Positions 35,709 through 44,470 of a stretch of 64,000 bases of DNA are shown here, piece after piece. The position numbers and the translations under genes are program-made. Source of the DNA: an uncultured Peptococcaceae bacterium (lineage in GTDB: Bacteria; Bacillota; Peptococcia; Peptococcales; Peptococcaceae); assembly GCA_910585405.1 (NCBI GenBank), contig CAJUDO010000002.1:62001-126000 (forward strand), written 5' to 3'. Below the pieces are notes generated by a model. That model was given only the letters and a program-made list of their open reading frames with translations, searched no databases and was not told where the DNA came from. Position 1 is the stretch's first letter. Each line of letters opens with the position of its first letter.

Positions 35709-35713
35709 ATTTA

Positions 35714-36193
35714 TCAATCCATTTTTTCTTCTTTGCACTGACAATGTCCCTTGCAATCATAGAGAATTGTCAATGTCCGCAGCAACAAATTGCGCAATCG
35801 TACCTGTTCTTCCTCAGTTAAATCCTGTACGACCTTCTTTTCCAATTTATCTATGGCCATTTTTACTTCATGAACAATCTTCTCCGCTTTTGGTGTGAGC
35901 AAAATATACTTTGAACGTCCATCGCCTTGATTTGTTTCTCTTTTAATAAAGCCTTTCGCCTCCATACGCTGCATCAAACCTGTTACTGTAGGATTGCTGA
36001 GGCGATAGTAATATTCCAATTCCCGCTGGTTCACCGGATGATCTACCTCCGAAAGATAAATCAAAATATTCGCTTGCGCCGGTGTTAAATCATAGCGTTC
36101 CGCTTCTCGCTGCATTGCAGTTTCAAAGGCAAGAGAAATTTGCTTAAACAATACTCCAAAATGATATACCTCATCCATCATGTTTTTCACCAT
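35714..36193 (-). CDS. MarR-family transcription regulator with Cys-rich tail
   Basis: 159 residues. The winged helix spans about 40-115: LTPAQANILIYLSEVDHP, then LEYYYRLSNPTVTGLMQRME and FIKRETNQGDGRSKYILLT. The C terminus ends YDCKGHCQCKEEKMD, a Cys/His cluster (C-x3-HC-x-C) outside the usual MarR fold that could bind metal or sense redox state. GGTG lies 7 bases before a second ATG at 36181, which may be the real start. It is followed upstream by DUF4446 on the same strand. Its target is unknown. Confidence 0.87.
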   Translation of the reverse strand: MVKNMMDEVYHFGVLFKQISLAFETAMQREAERYDLTPAQANILIYLSEVDHPVNQRELEYYYRLSNPTVTGLMQRMEAKGFIKRETNQGDGRSKYILLTPKAEKIVHEVKMAIDKLEKKVVQDLTEEEQVRLRNLLLRTLTILYDCKGHCQCKEEKMD

Positions 36194-36215
36194 CTACTTT
36201 AGACAATACTGCTTC

Positions 36216-36752
36216 TTATTTTCCTGCTGCACCGCGCATGGTTCGGCTATAACTTGCCTCATTATTCAGCGCATATTCCAATACTTCTTTTTCTTCATCA
36301 CTCATTGGATGCTTACTCTCTCCGTTTATAATTCGCTTACAATAACAGCGGGCATCATCTCTGTTATGGATATTTGTAAAAATATAACCGTTTCCTAAAT
36401 CATCCAGCACTGCCATAGAGAAACTCAGTTCTCCATAGGTAAAGTCAAAAGCATTATAATGCATAATCGCTATATGATTCAAATTAGCTTGCTGCCGTTT
36501 CCGCAATTCTTTTATATCTGCTTCCGCCTGCTCTAATAGATTTTGATTTTCATTGTGGCTTGCCACTAGAAATTCTACAATTTCACTGAGATTTTCTCCA
36601 TTCACACCTACTGTTAACGCAGTATATTTTTTCTTTAAATTTTTGATTTCTTTCTGCACCTGCACCAATCGTACTAAAAAAATGAGCGCAATACATGCCA
36701 TGATTGCTGTAAAAATAATTGCATATTGATTCAGCATCGCTAAAACTTCCAT
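36216..36752 (-). CDS. DUF4446 family protein
   Basis: 178 residues. One N-terminal membrane segment (YAIIFTAIMACIALIFLVRLV) is followed by a coiled coil (about 30-95) and a compact domain with HIAIMHYNAFDFTYGELSFSMAVLD and GYIFTNIHNRDDARCYCKRI, the DUF4446 signature. In Firmicutes this family often lies near chromosome-partition genes; its function is unknown. GGAGGG precedes the ATG at 36752. It overlaps no gene and precedes marR. Confidence 0.85.
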   Translation of the reverse strand: MEVLAMLNQYAIIFTAIMACIALIFLVRLVQVQKEIKNLKKKYTALTVGVNGENLSEIVEFLVASHNENQNLLEQAEADIKELRKRQQANLNHIAIMHYNAFDFTYGELSFSMAVLDDLGNGYIFTNIHNRDDARCYCKRIINGESKHPMSDEEKEVLEYALNNEASYSRTMRGAAGK

Positions 36753-36908
36753 GTTTTTCCCTCCTGCCACGCGCTGTGATATCAGTATCACATAGTTTGT
36801 CCTATTTATTATAATGCAAAATGTCTCGCAGGGCAAACCGCTTTTGCAAAAAATATTCCTCCTACAAGAAAATCTTAATAAAAATCATACATCTTTCCTG
36901 CGGAAGTA

Positions 36909-36917
36909 TGCTATACT
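36909..36917 (+). promoter_or_regulatory. Extended -10 promoter of the transglutaminase/SLH gene
   Basis: TGCTATACT is an extended -10 element; no good -35 is seen. A start near 36924 leaves a short leader. Confidence 0.45.
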
Positions 36918-36961
36918 GTAACAAATGCTTTTTTATGCTGATTGGAGGAACAAAAATCATT

Positions 36962-38458
36962 ATGAAACACAAAAAACTTCTCACAATATTCTGCATAGTT
37001 GCACTATTATGGTCCACTGCGGCGCCTGCATTGGCCAACTCTGCCACCGACCCCATCGGAGCAGCTACCACTATTTTTCAACTTTATCTTACAGAAGGCG
37101 CGCAGGGAGAACTTCGTCTGAATACCAACGTAGCAGGAAAAAGCCCTGACGCAGAAAATTATATGGACACTGCGTTGAATCTGTCCACACGGCTTATGCC
37201 CTTTAGTTTGGACGCCAGCATGCAATATTACGCAAATACCAATCCTACTACGTTTTTTGTAAAATTTCGCGGCAGGGAATACAACGATTTGAATAGCCAA
37301 GTGCAAAATAAAGCAAAAGAAATCGTGGCAGATGCCCAGATGTATACTACGGATTACGAAAAGCTTCGTTATATTAACAATTACATTATTGACAACTGCG
37401 AGTATGTATCTGCTGCAGTCAAAAATCCTGAACAGTATCATACCGCATTTACCATCTATGGTTGTCTGGGAGAAGGCAAGGCCGTATGCGAGGGCTATGC
37501 CAACACTGTGCAACTGCTGTGTGAAATGATGCAGATCCCCTGCATCAAAGTAACTGGCACAGCCTACGGCGGTAATCATATCTGGAATGCCGTTTATCTG
37601 AACGATAAATGGTGGATGTTGGATGTTACCTTTAATGACCCTGTAGGATTGCAGGACTCCAGTGATCGTTGGTCTTATTTTTTGCTGGATTTAGATACCT
37701 TTCAGCAAAAAGGAACTCACACCTATGACAAAACCCATTATGAACACAGCAAAGAAATTTATACCGGACGCACCACCGGACAGAAGTCCGTGTCGTTGCC
37801 CTTTGCCAATCTTTCCATGCAAAATTCTGTTTCCGGCGATATCCCAGACCCACGTTATTTGACTGATATCGGCGCTGTGACTGCTACACCTGAGCAACCA
37901 GACAAACAGCAGCCATCTGACCATCAATCAACAGATACGACTGCTGCGGAAAAAGCCACCGAAGCAAAGGCACAGGCATTAAAAGAACAAGGATTGTTTA
38001 TGGGCGACGAAAAGGGGTTCCGTCTAAAGGATTCTATCACCCGCATTGAAATGGGCGTAATGGTCATGCGCATGAATGGCGGCCTGACTGCCATCAAAGA
38101 AAACAGCTCCTACTATGAGTCGGCTTGCCCATTTACTGACGTCCCACAATGGGCCCGCTCCTCTATCGGCTACCTGTACGATAAAAAGTTGGCCGCTGGA
38201 CAAACCGCTACCACCTTTGGCACCGGTGCCGTAACAAAACAGGACTACGCTGTCATGATGCTCCGCGTGCTGCAAATTGAGCACAGCTATCAGGATGCAT
38301 TGGCCATCGCCGTAACGCACGGCATTTTGACAGAAGCACAGGCCTCCAGTGGCACTGCTGCGACCCGCGGCGATATTGTGGACATGACCTATGCAACACT
38401 GCAGCTCATGAACGAACAGCAACAGCAAACAGCAACGAAGGAAGAAAACGCTGCGTAA
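36962..38458 (+). CDS. Secreted transglutaminase-like protein with SLH-type C terminus
   Basis: 498 residues. A signal peptide (MKHKKLLTIFCIVALLWSTAAPALA) is cut before NSATDP. Residues about 120-260 form a transglutaminase-like domain with Cys176 (GKAVCEGYANT), His206 (GGNHIWNAVYL) and Asp221 (MLDVTFNDP), so the triad is complete. A Pro/Gln/Thr linker follows. Residues about 350-490 resemble degenerate S-layer homology repeats (DSITRIEMGVMVMRM, FTDVPQWARSSIGYLYDKKL, GAVTKQDYAVMMLRVL). Export and cell-wall or peptidoglycan-polymer attachment are inferred. GGAGG is 13 bases before this ATG, a long spacing. Confidence 0.85.
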   Translation: MKHKKLLTIFCIVALLWSTAAPALANSATDPIGAATTIFQLYLTEGAQGELRLNTNVAGKSPDAENYMDTALNLSTRLMPFSLDASMQYYANTNPTTFFVKFRGREYNDLNSQVQNKAKEIVADAQMYTTDYEKLRYINNYIIDNCEYVSAAVKNPEQYHTAFTIYGCLGEGKAVCEGYANTVQLLCEMMQIPCIKVTGTAYGGNHIWNAVYLNDKWWMLDVTFNDPVGLQDSSDRWSYFLLDLDTFQQKGTHTYDKTHYEHSKEIYTGRTTGQKSVSLPFANLSMQNSVSGDIPDPRYLTDIGAVTATPEQPDKQQPSDHQSTDTTAAEKATEAKAQALKEQGLFMGDEKGFRLKDSITRIEMGVMVMRMNGGLTAIKENSSYYESACPFTDVPQWARSSIGYLYDKKLAAGQTATTFGTGAVTKQDYAVMMLRVLQIEHSYQDALAIAVTHGILTEAQASSGTAATRGDIVDMTYATLQLMNEQQQQTATKEENAA

Positions 38459-38475
38459 ACGCTCTATACAAAAAC

Positions 38476-38523
38476 AGAGCAGAAGAAAGCAACTTTTATT
38501 TAGCTTTCTCTGCTCTATTTTTA
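38476..38523 (+). terminator. Intrinsic terminator after the SLH/transglutaminase gene
   Basis: AGAGCAGAAGAAAGC and GCTTTCTCTGCTCT pair with one bulge, followed by ATTTTT. Confidence 0.85.
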
Positions 38524-38649
38524 TATCATATTCTAATTTTTCGTTTTACTAAAAATTCAGCAACTGTATTTCTGATATTTACTGCATTATAACGCCATGG
38601 CAGTTATTCTTTTACATAACAGTTACCTGCGCAATTTCCCTCACCAATA

Positions 38650-40005
38650 TTACTTTCCGCCATATTTTTTGCAGCTTGCTACAACTACACCAGTGAGTGC
38701 CAACAAAGCTAACGCATTAGGGATTACCATCATACCATTAAAGAAATCAGACAATTCCCACACTAAATCTACCTTCAAGGTAGAACCCACTACGATAAAC
38801 ACCAGCACAATGCAGGAATATATTTTCACAGCAAAATCGCCAAAAAGATACTTTACATTCACTGCACCAAAAAATTGCCAGCTTAAAATCGTGGAGAAAG
38901 CGAAGAACAGCAAACAAATCGCCACAAAAATATCGCCGAACCCTCCGAATACTGTAGAAAACGCTGCCTGGGTAAGCGCAATACCGCCTTTTCCTGTAGC
39001 TAATGCATCCGTTGACAACACTGCAAATACTGTCATATTTAAGACAATAAAGGTATCAATAAATACACTGATCATAGCCATCAAGCCCTGTTCATGAGGA
39101 CTTTTGGCTGTTGCGCGTGCATGGGCATGCGGTGTGGAACCCATACCGGCTTCATTAGAAAATAATCCCCGCGCTACACCGTAGCGAATAGCCTGCTGTA
39201 CCGTGATCCCCAATGCGCCGCCGCCCATAGCGGATGGGTCAAAAGCACAGACCACGATCATCTGCAGTACACGGGGTAAATGGGTAATATTCAAAATAAT
39301 CAGTATCAAACCACCCAAAATGTATAAAGCTGCCATAAAAGGCACAACCTTTTCTACAAAAGCTCCCAAGCGCTTCGTACCGCCGATAAAAATAAACGCT
39401 GCAAGTACCGCCAATACTCCACCAATAATCACTGGTGGGAAATCTATACCACGGCTGCTGAATACTTCTGCAAACGCACTGCCGATGGAATTAGACTGTA
39501 CCATATTGCCCATAAAACCCAATGCCAAAATAATGAAAATGGCAAACAGCACCGCCAGAACCTTACCCAAAGTACCTTTGAATGCCTGGCGAATATAATA
39601 CACCGGTCCGCCGGTCACTTCGCCATCAGGCAATGTAGTTTTGTAGGTTTGCGCTAAAGTGGCTTCGGCATAAATCGTCGCCATACCGAAAAACGCACTC
39701 ATCCACATCCAAAAGATTGCGCCAGGTCCCCCGGAAATCAATGCCGTCGCTGCCCCGGTCAAATTACCGGTCCCTACCTGCGCGGCAATGGCTGTCGTCA
39801 AGGATTGAAACGGCGTCATTTCTCCTTCTTTACGCACGCCACCATTAAATTTCATATGCCCGAAGACTAATCTGCAGGCTTCTCCAAATTTTCTCACCTG
39901 AATAAACTTCAGGCGAAATGTGTACCAGATTCCCGTACCGCATAACAAGAGCAGCAATACCGGCCCCCATAACACACTGTTGGCTTGTTGCACCAATTCT
40001 AACAT
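38650..40005 (-). CDS. Sodium:alanine/glycine symporter (AGCS family)
   Basis: 451 residues with about 11 membrane segments. The AGCS signature is GTGNLTGAATALISGGPGAI followed by WMWMSAFFGMATIYAEATLA; GLFSNEAGMGSTPHAHA is the second. It imports alanine or glycine with Na+. The ATG at 40005 follows AGGAGAGGGG. A glycine riboswitch with terminator lies in its leader, so glycine is the likely physiological substrate. It is monocistronic. Confidence 0.93.
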   Translation of the reverse strand: MLELVQQANSVLWGPVLLLLLCGTGIWYTFRLKFIQVRKFGEACRLVFGHMKFNGGVRKEGEMTPFQSLTTAIAAQVGTGNLTGAATALISGGPGAIFWMWMSAFFGMATIYAEATLAQTYKTTLPDGEVTGGPVYYIRQAFKGTLGKVLAVLFAIFIILALGFMGNMVQSNSIGSAFAEVFSSRGIDFPPVIIGGVLAVLAAFIFIGGTKRLGAFVEKVVPFMAALYILGGLILIILNITHLPRVLQMIVVCAFDPSAMGGGALGITVQQAIRYGVARGLFSNEAGMGSTPHAHARATAKSPHEQGLMAMISVFIDTFIVLNMTVFAVLSTDALATGKGGIALTQAAFSTVFGGFGDIFVAICLLFFAFSTILSWQFFGAVNVKYLFGDFAVKIYSCIVLVFIVVGSTLKVDLVWELSDFFNGMMVIPNALALLALTGVVVASCKKYGGK

Positions 40006-40040
40006 TTTTCTTTTCCCCTCTCCTCTGCTTTTTGCAGAAT

Positions 40041-40213
40041 AAAAAATAAAGAGCTGATAAATTATCAGCTCTCCGAAGAGTAGAACATCGCATTTAGCAG
40101 ATCTCTGCCATCCGATTTTTCTATGCCCTGTCCTTTTGCCTGAGAGATTCATAAACAGTTTCCTATTTATGGTACACCTTCGGCGCTCCTAGATAGAGAC
40201 TCTCCAGAGATAG
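40041..40213 (-). ncRNA. Glycine riboswitch (single aptamer) with terminator, AGCS leader
   Basis: On the minus strand the leader reads GGAGAG, then GCGCCGAAGG, then CTCTCAGGCAAAAGGACAGG, the invariant core of glycine aptamers (40101-40213). A hairpin AGAGCTGATAA/TTATCAGCTCT with a TTTATTTTTT run (40041-40074) follows as expression platform. Only one full aptamer is seen. Glycine riboswitches often control AGCS transporters; on or off polarity cannot be settled by eye. Confidence 0.93.
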
Positions 40214-40473
40214 TTGTCACTCAACAGTCTATTGACGACAACGTTATATACAGTATCACAGAATAATACAAAATGCAATATTATTTTGAAAAATTTTATC
40301 ATAATCCACTTTTGCTGCTTAACTATAAAGAATAAGTACGTTTCAGAAATGCTATAAAAACACCTGTCAAAGGTGAGCCAGATTTGCTTCATTTAGTCAT
40401 ATAGTCATATTTTGCAAGAACCCATCTTTATATAGAAAACAATATATCAAAATCCAGTTCTCATCAATAAAGA

Positions 40474-40515
40474 CAAACGCAGACAGACTACAATTTGCAT
40501 ACATATCTGCGTTTG
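40474..40515 (-). terminator. Terminator of DASS copy 4
   Basis: CAAACGCAGA and TCTGCGTTTG form a 10-bp stem; on the minus strand TCTTTATT follows, a weak U-tract. Confidence 0.55.
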
Positions 40516-40536
40516 CTTTCATAAAATATAATTCTT

Positions 40537-41940
40537 CTACAGAATTCCAATCAATGACCAATATGGATAAATACATACCAATATAAATAGAATTAACAGA
40601 AACACCTTTACCGTTTGTGTCACCACGAAATCTTTCATCGTCATAACACCAAACGAAAACATAATTAAATAATTAGCATATTGATACGGTAAAAATAAGA
40701 AATCTCCACCTAAAAATACTGTATATAAAATAGAAGTTGGTTCAACTGCAATCCCCGCTACTGTTGCCGCTGTTATTAATGCTGCTGGCAATGCCGCATA
40801 CATCGCAATGGGTGTCATCAAAAAGTTTGCTGCTACGCATAAAATGATAACGCCAAATAAGAATCCGATATTGCTAAATTCCGCAACAATTGGCACAAAC
40901 ACCGCTGAGACAAGCCCATCCAAACCAATACTCATGCCAACTGTTCCAATGCCGGCACAAGCAGCAACAAAGAATAACATTTCAAAGGGAAGCGATTGGA
41001 GCGTTTTCGTCGTTCCAAGATTCACACCAGGGAAAAAAGCAATCAAGGGAGCGAGCATAAACGCATATTCTATTCCTAAGCCATGAAATGGCTGTGAAAA
41101 CATATAAATCATAACAAAGGCTAACAATACAATTGCTTTCTTTTCTTTCACAGTTATTTTTCCCAATTTCTCAGCCTCTGTTTGAAAATATTCCTTACCG
41201 CCATTTAAAACATGCTTTTTCGGTAATTTATACATCTTTTTATAAACCATAATGGTAATTACGCAGAAAGGAATCAATGGCCAAAATGCTATTAACAAGT
41301 CAAATGGTGTAATCGCCAAATCTGGAATAACCATCTGCGCAACTGGCAGTGCAATGCCCATTGCCAAAGGATTGTATATCATATGGTTACATAGTGCACC
41401 ACCCAGGACGCTAGTACTCATGATGATTACACCTTCCGGTGTTTTCTCCAAATTTAACGCTTTACAAATCGCATAACAAAATACTATACCGATTACAATC
41501 CCATTCCCAAATGTCACGATACAAATTAACAGATTTGCAAAAAACAGCCCAAGTACAATAATTGTGAAAGAGGCATTGCATTTTCTTACAATCCAAAAAG
41601 CCATCCTTTGCAGTACACCACATTCATCACATATATTGGCAATCAGAAAACCACCCAGAACCATAGAAACAGTTGACTGGGTCCATGGAGAATAAGCAAC
41701 ACTGAAAGGAACAATCTGTAATACTACATATAAAGCAGGCAGTAATAATGATGCAATTAAAATTGGCAATAACTCAAATGCAAGAACCACAATTACAAAA
41801 ACGGTGACAACCATATATAACCGCAATGTTGGTGTGAAAATATCATCTGTTGGAATAAGGAAAATTGATAAAGACAACAGAATAGTAAAAATCCATTTAA
41901 ACGCCAGTTTTTTATCCATTGTTTTTACGACTGACTCCAT
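40537..41940 (-). CDS. DASS/SLC13 family anion permease (copy 4)
   Basis: 467 residues and about 12 membrane segments, same subfamily as copies 1 and 3 (TPIAMYAALPAALITAATVAG and LPYQYANYLIMFSFG). AAGGGGAG precedes the ATG at 41940. It is downstream of the phosphodiesterase gene on the same strand, with a terminator between them, and probably moves that enzyme's substrate or product. Confidence 0.84.
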   Translation of the reverse strand: MESVVKTMDKKLAFKWIFTILLSLSIFLIPTDDIFTPTLRLYMVVTVFVIVVLAFELLPILIASLLLPALYVVLQIVPFSVAYSPWTQSTVSMVLGGFLIANICDECGVLQRMAFWIVRKCNASFTIIVLGLFFANLLICIVTFGNGIVIGIVFCYAICKALNLEKTPEGVIIMSTSVLGGALCNHMIYNPLAMGIALPVAQMVIPDLAITPFDLLIAFWPLIPFCVITIMVYKKMYKLPKKHVLNGGKEYFQTEAEKLGKITVKEKKAIVLLAFVMIYMFSQPFHGLGIEYAFMLAPLIAFFPGVNLGTTKTLQSLPFEMLFFVAACAGIGTVGMSIGLDGLVSAVFVPIVAEFSNIGFLFGVIILCVAANFLMTPIAMYAALPAALITAATVAGIAVEPTSILYTVFLGGDFLFLPYQYANYLIMFSFGVMTMKDFVVTQTVKVFLLILFILVCIYPYWSLIGIL

Positions 41941-42086
41941 AGAATAGCTCCCCTTAATAATAGAGTAGTAGTGATTAAAGTCCCTCTCCAAGGACCTGTA
42001 TGCTATATATACACGTTCCTTATTACTTGATGGTCTCCTAAAAACAAGCTGCACACACTCAGAAGCCTCCAAACGTAAAATTTAAT

Positions 42087-42120
42087 TATGCCGAGGAGCT
42101 GTTTTTAATTCCTCGGCATA
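42087..42120 (-). terminator. Terminator between phosphodiesterase and DASS genes
   Basis: TATGCCGAGGA and TCCTCGGCATA form an 11-bp stem with AT-rich flanks, 28 bases after the phosphodiesterase stop. Confidence 0.7.
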
Positions 42121-42148
42121 AAAACAGTTGTTTGACTACTATTTAGAC

Positions 42149-44170
42149 TTAAATATCTTCTTCAAAAATCTGATATGCTGGTGCGCCCTCACACTGTGCA
42201 GGAACACGAACCCCAGTTAAAAACGCTACCGTTGGCGCTACGTCAACTTCTCTGACCCAACGTTTCGTTGTGTAATTTTTCTTAATGCCTTTCCCCGCTG
42301 CAACAAAAATCGGAGATACAGAAGTTTCTTCAAATCCAAGTGTTGTTGATAAGGCATCGCAATGGTCTCCATTATACCCTTCAGCAGTAAAGAAAATAAT
42401 ATCACCACATTGTGGATAATCTCCTCCTAAACCGATTAAAACTGCATCTCTATTCCTCATTGCAATGGAAACGATTCTTTCACCGGTTTTTGGATGCTTA
42501 TAACTATATAATGCGGTAATGATTTCCTCTTCCAATTTATATTTATCTTCGGGTTCCACAATCCCATATTTGTTTCTTCCCTTTAGGTTAATATAAATAT
42601 GACAGCTGCGGTTATTAACCGCTTTTGTGCGAGACCAATCAATTTCTTTTAATGGATTGCCATTTTCGTCATGTTTCACCTGTGTAAATCCTAATTCCTG
42701 CATAACTGGAACACTGGTTCCTCCGCCGCTGCAGAGTAACACTCTGTCATGTTCAGATGCAAGCTGAGCGTGATCCGATACAAGTAAAATCGTCCATTCC
42801 TTATCTAACAGATGTAAAAACTTTCCTATATAACGGTCTGTTTGTTCATAAACTGCTTCTACCATTTCCATGTACTCTTCATGAGGTAATTTGGCATCAC
42901 CTTTGTCTTTGATAAATCTCCAAATCATATGCCCATGTGCATCTACATTGTGGAAATGTGAAAAAATTACGTCGTAATCTTTTTCCTTAATCAAATAATT
43001 TAATGCCGTTGCCTGCCAGTTTGCTGCCACTTCCCACGTTTCATGCATACACTCCATAACAAGCTGTTTATCGGTACCGCCAAGGTTGGATTCTGGCGGT
43101 GTATAGCCTGCAACCTCCATCACTTCTTTAAATAAAGATTTTGGCTGCCATACAGAATCATTTTCGATGTCCATTGCGGCGGAAATCCACATTTTTAAAT
43201 GACTCCCGTCCTCATTCAATTCTAAAATCCGCATACGACGCGCAACATTATATTGTTTGTCATCTTTTATTGCCACATCAACAATTGCTTCGCTATATGT
43301 GTCCTTCGGCAAAACTACAATTGGCTCTTTCGATTTTTTGGACTTATAAATCGCGATTCTGTCATAAATTCCTTCTTCATTTTTCAAAATTAACGCATTT
43401 CTATGCACCAAACCTTTAGACAGCAATACAGTAAACTCCAATGCATCCTCTTGAGTGTCCTCCCAGCCCTGTGCTGGTTTTACTGGCGACAGCATCACAT
43501 CAAATGGTGTCTGCGTTAAATCAATGCCATCATCTTCCTGAGAAAGAATAATATTGTGAATATCTTTCCCGCTGGTTACCATAGAACTGATATCTGCTTG
43601 CGCATTGTCCAATTTTAAGTCTGTAATTACGCATGGCACATTTCCCGCCGAAGCGGCCTTTTCCTGATATTTCACAATATCATTTCTCACATCGGCCACG
43701 AGAATAAATTCTACATCCACTTGCCCAACGCCCATGTTCACAACGCCGGGCTGTGTTCCATCCACAACATGTAAATTGGGGTTATCAGAAGTTGGTGGCC
43801 AGGAGGAACCGGGCCAATGCCAAACTAATGTTTTTAATCCAGCTTCAGCGGTGACATTCCATAGCTGTTCCGCAGTGCAATTTCTGGAATCCAGATTATA
43901 TTCCGATACGTCTAAATCAGTGGGGGATTGACGGCTAAAGCAGGTTACATTGTGCACCATCGGATAACAGCCTGTCGACAATGTGGTCCACATGGGCGGA
44001 GTTACAGTTGGCTGTCCTCCCAATAACATCAAATCAGCTCTTGCAGAACCTCTTTCAATCAATTTTTTTGTATTTGGCATAATCCCTTTTTTTACATAGC
44101 GTTCTGTCAATCTAGGGTCCATACCGTCAACACCAAGAACTAACACTTTATTTGAAATAGCTTTTCGCAT
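42149..44170 (-). CDS. Type I phosphodiesterase / nucleotide pyrophosphatase-family protein
   Basis: Alkaline-phosphatase-superfamily metalloenzyme, 673 residues. Metal and nucleophile motifs are visible: VLGVDGMDPRL, TPPMWTTLSTGCYP (catalytic Thr region), FSHFHNVDAHGHMIW (D-x3-H type) and LLVSDHAQLASEHD. Members hydrolyse phosphate mono- or diesters, phosphonoacetate or sulfates; the substrate cannot be assigned. No signal peptide is seen, so it is cytoplasmic and would act on an imported compound. GGAGGCG precedes the ATG at 44170. A LysR gene is divergent and a 41-base palindrome lies between. Confidence 0.82.
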   Translation of the reverse strand: MRKAISNKVLVLGVDGMDPRLTERYVKKGIMPNTKKLIERGSARADLMLLGGQPTVTPPMWTTLSTGCYPMVHNVTCFSRQSPTDLDVSEYNLDSRNCTAEQLWNVTAEAGLKTLVWHWPGSSWPPTSDNPNLHVVDGTQPGVVNMGVGQVDVEFILVADVRNDIVKYQEKAASAGNVPCVITDLKLDNAQADISSMVTSGKDIHNIILSQEDDGIDLTQTPFDVMLSPVKPAQGWEDTQEDALEFTVLLSKGLVHRNALILKNEEGIYDRIAIYKSKKSKEPIVVLPKDTYSEAIVDVAIKDDKQYNVARRMRILELNEDGSHLKMWISAAMDIENDSVWQPKSLFKEVMEVAGYTPPESNLGGTDKQLVMECMHETWEVAANWQATALNYLIKEKDYDVIFSHFHNVDAHGHMIWRFIKDKGDAKLPHEEYMEMVEAVYEQTDRYIGKFLHLLDKEWTILLVSDHAQLASEHDRVLLCSGGGTSVPVMQELGFTQVKHDENGNPLKEIDWSRTKAVNNRSCHIYINLKGRNKYGIVEPEDKYKLEEEIITALYSYKHPKTGERIVSIAMRNRDAVLIGLGGDYPQCGDIIFFTAEGYNGDHCDALSTTLGFEETSVSPIFVAAGKGIKKNYTTKRWVREVDVAPTVAFLTGVRVPAQCEGAPAYQIFEEDI

Positions 44171-44282
44171 AGATAACGCCTCCAAAAATTTTCTTTTATG
44201 ATTTTCCGTTGGCCAAAGAAAATTCTTTATGATTAAATTATAATGATAAACGCAATTTATGTAAAGACGTCCTTTCCGAACG

Positions 44283-44323
44283 TTTAACGCTATCCTTCGG
44301 TAATACCGAAAGATAACGTTAAA
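44283..44323. promoter_or_regulatory. 41-base palindrome, candidate LysR operator
   Basis: TTTAACGCTATCCTTCGGTA and TACCGAAAGATAACGTTAAA pair at 18 of 20 positions about a single central base. It lies 113 bases before the phosphodiesterase start and upstream of the divergent LysR promoter. LysR operators are dyads in just this position. Confidence 0.6.
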
Positions 44324-44404
44324 GCGCCTCTCAAGTCCTTTTGATTGAGATTGCATATCACTACAATATCTGAAATATCCCTCATTACAGTCCTTCATTG
44401 AACA

Positions 44405-44433
44405 TTGCATCCCCGTTTCTGTTGCGCTATAAT
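44405..44433 (+). promoter_or_regulatory. Sigma-A promoter of the LysR gene
   Basis: TTGCAT, a 17-base spacer, then TATAAT, 37 bases before the LysR ATG. Confidence 0.65.
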
Positions 44434-44470
44434 TAACTTAAAAAATGTACAAATTTTGGGGAGATTTGTT

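Noticed and set aside
42408..42418. TTGTGGATAA, a perfect DnaA-box match
   Set aside because: A single copy inside the phosphodiesterase coding region with no other boxes around; expected by chance.
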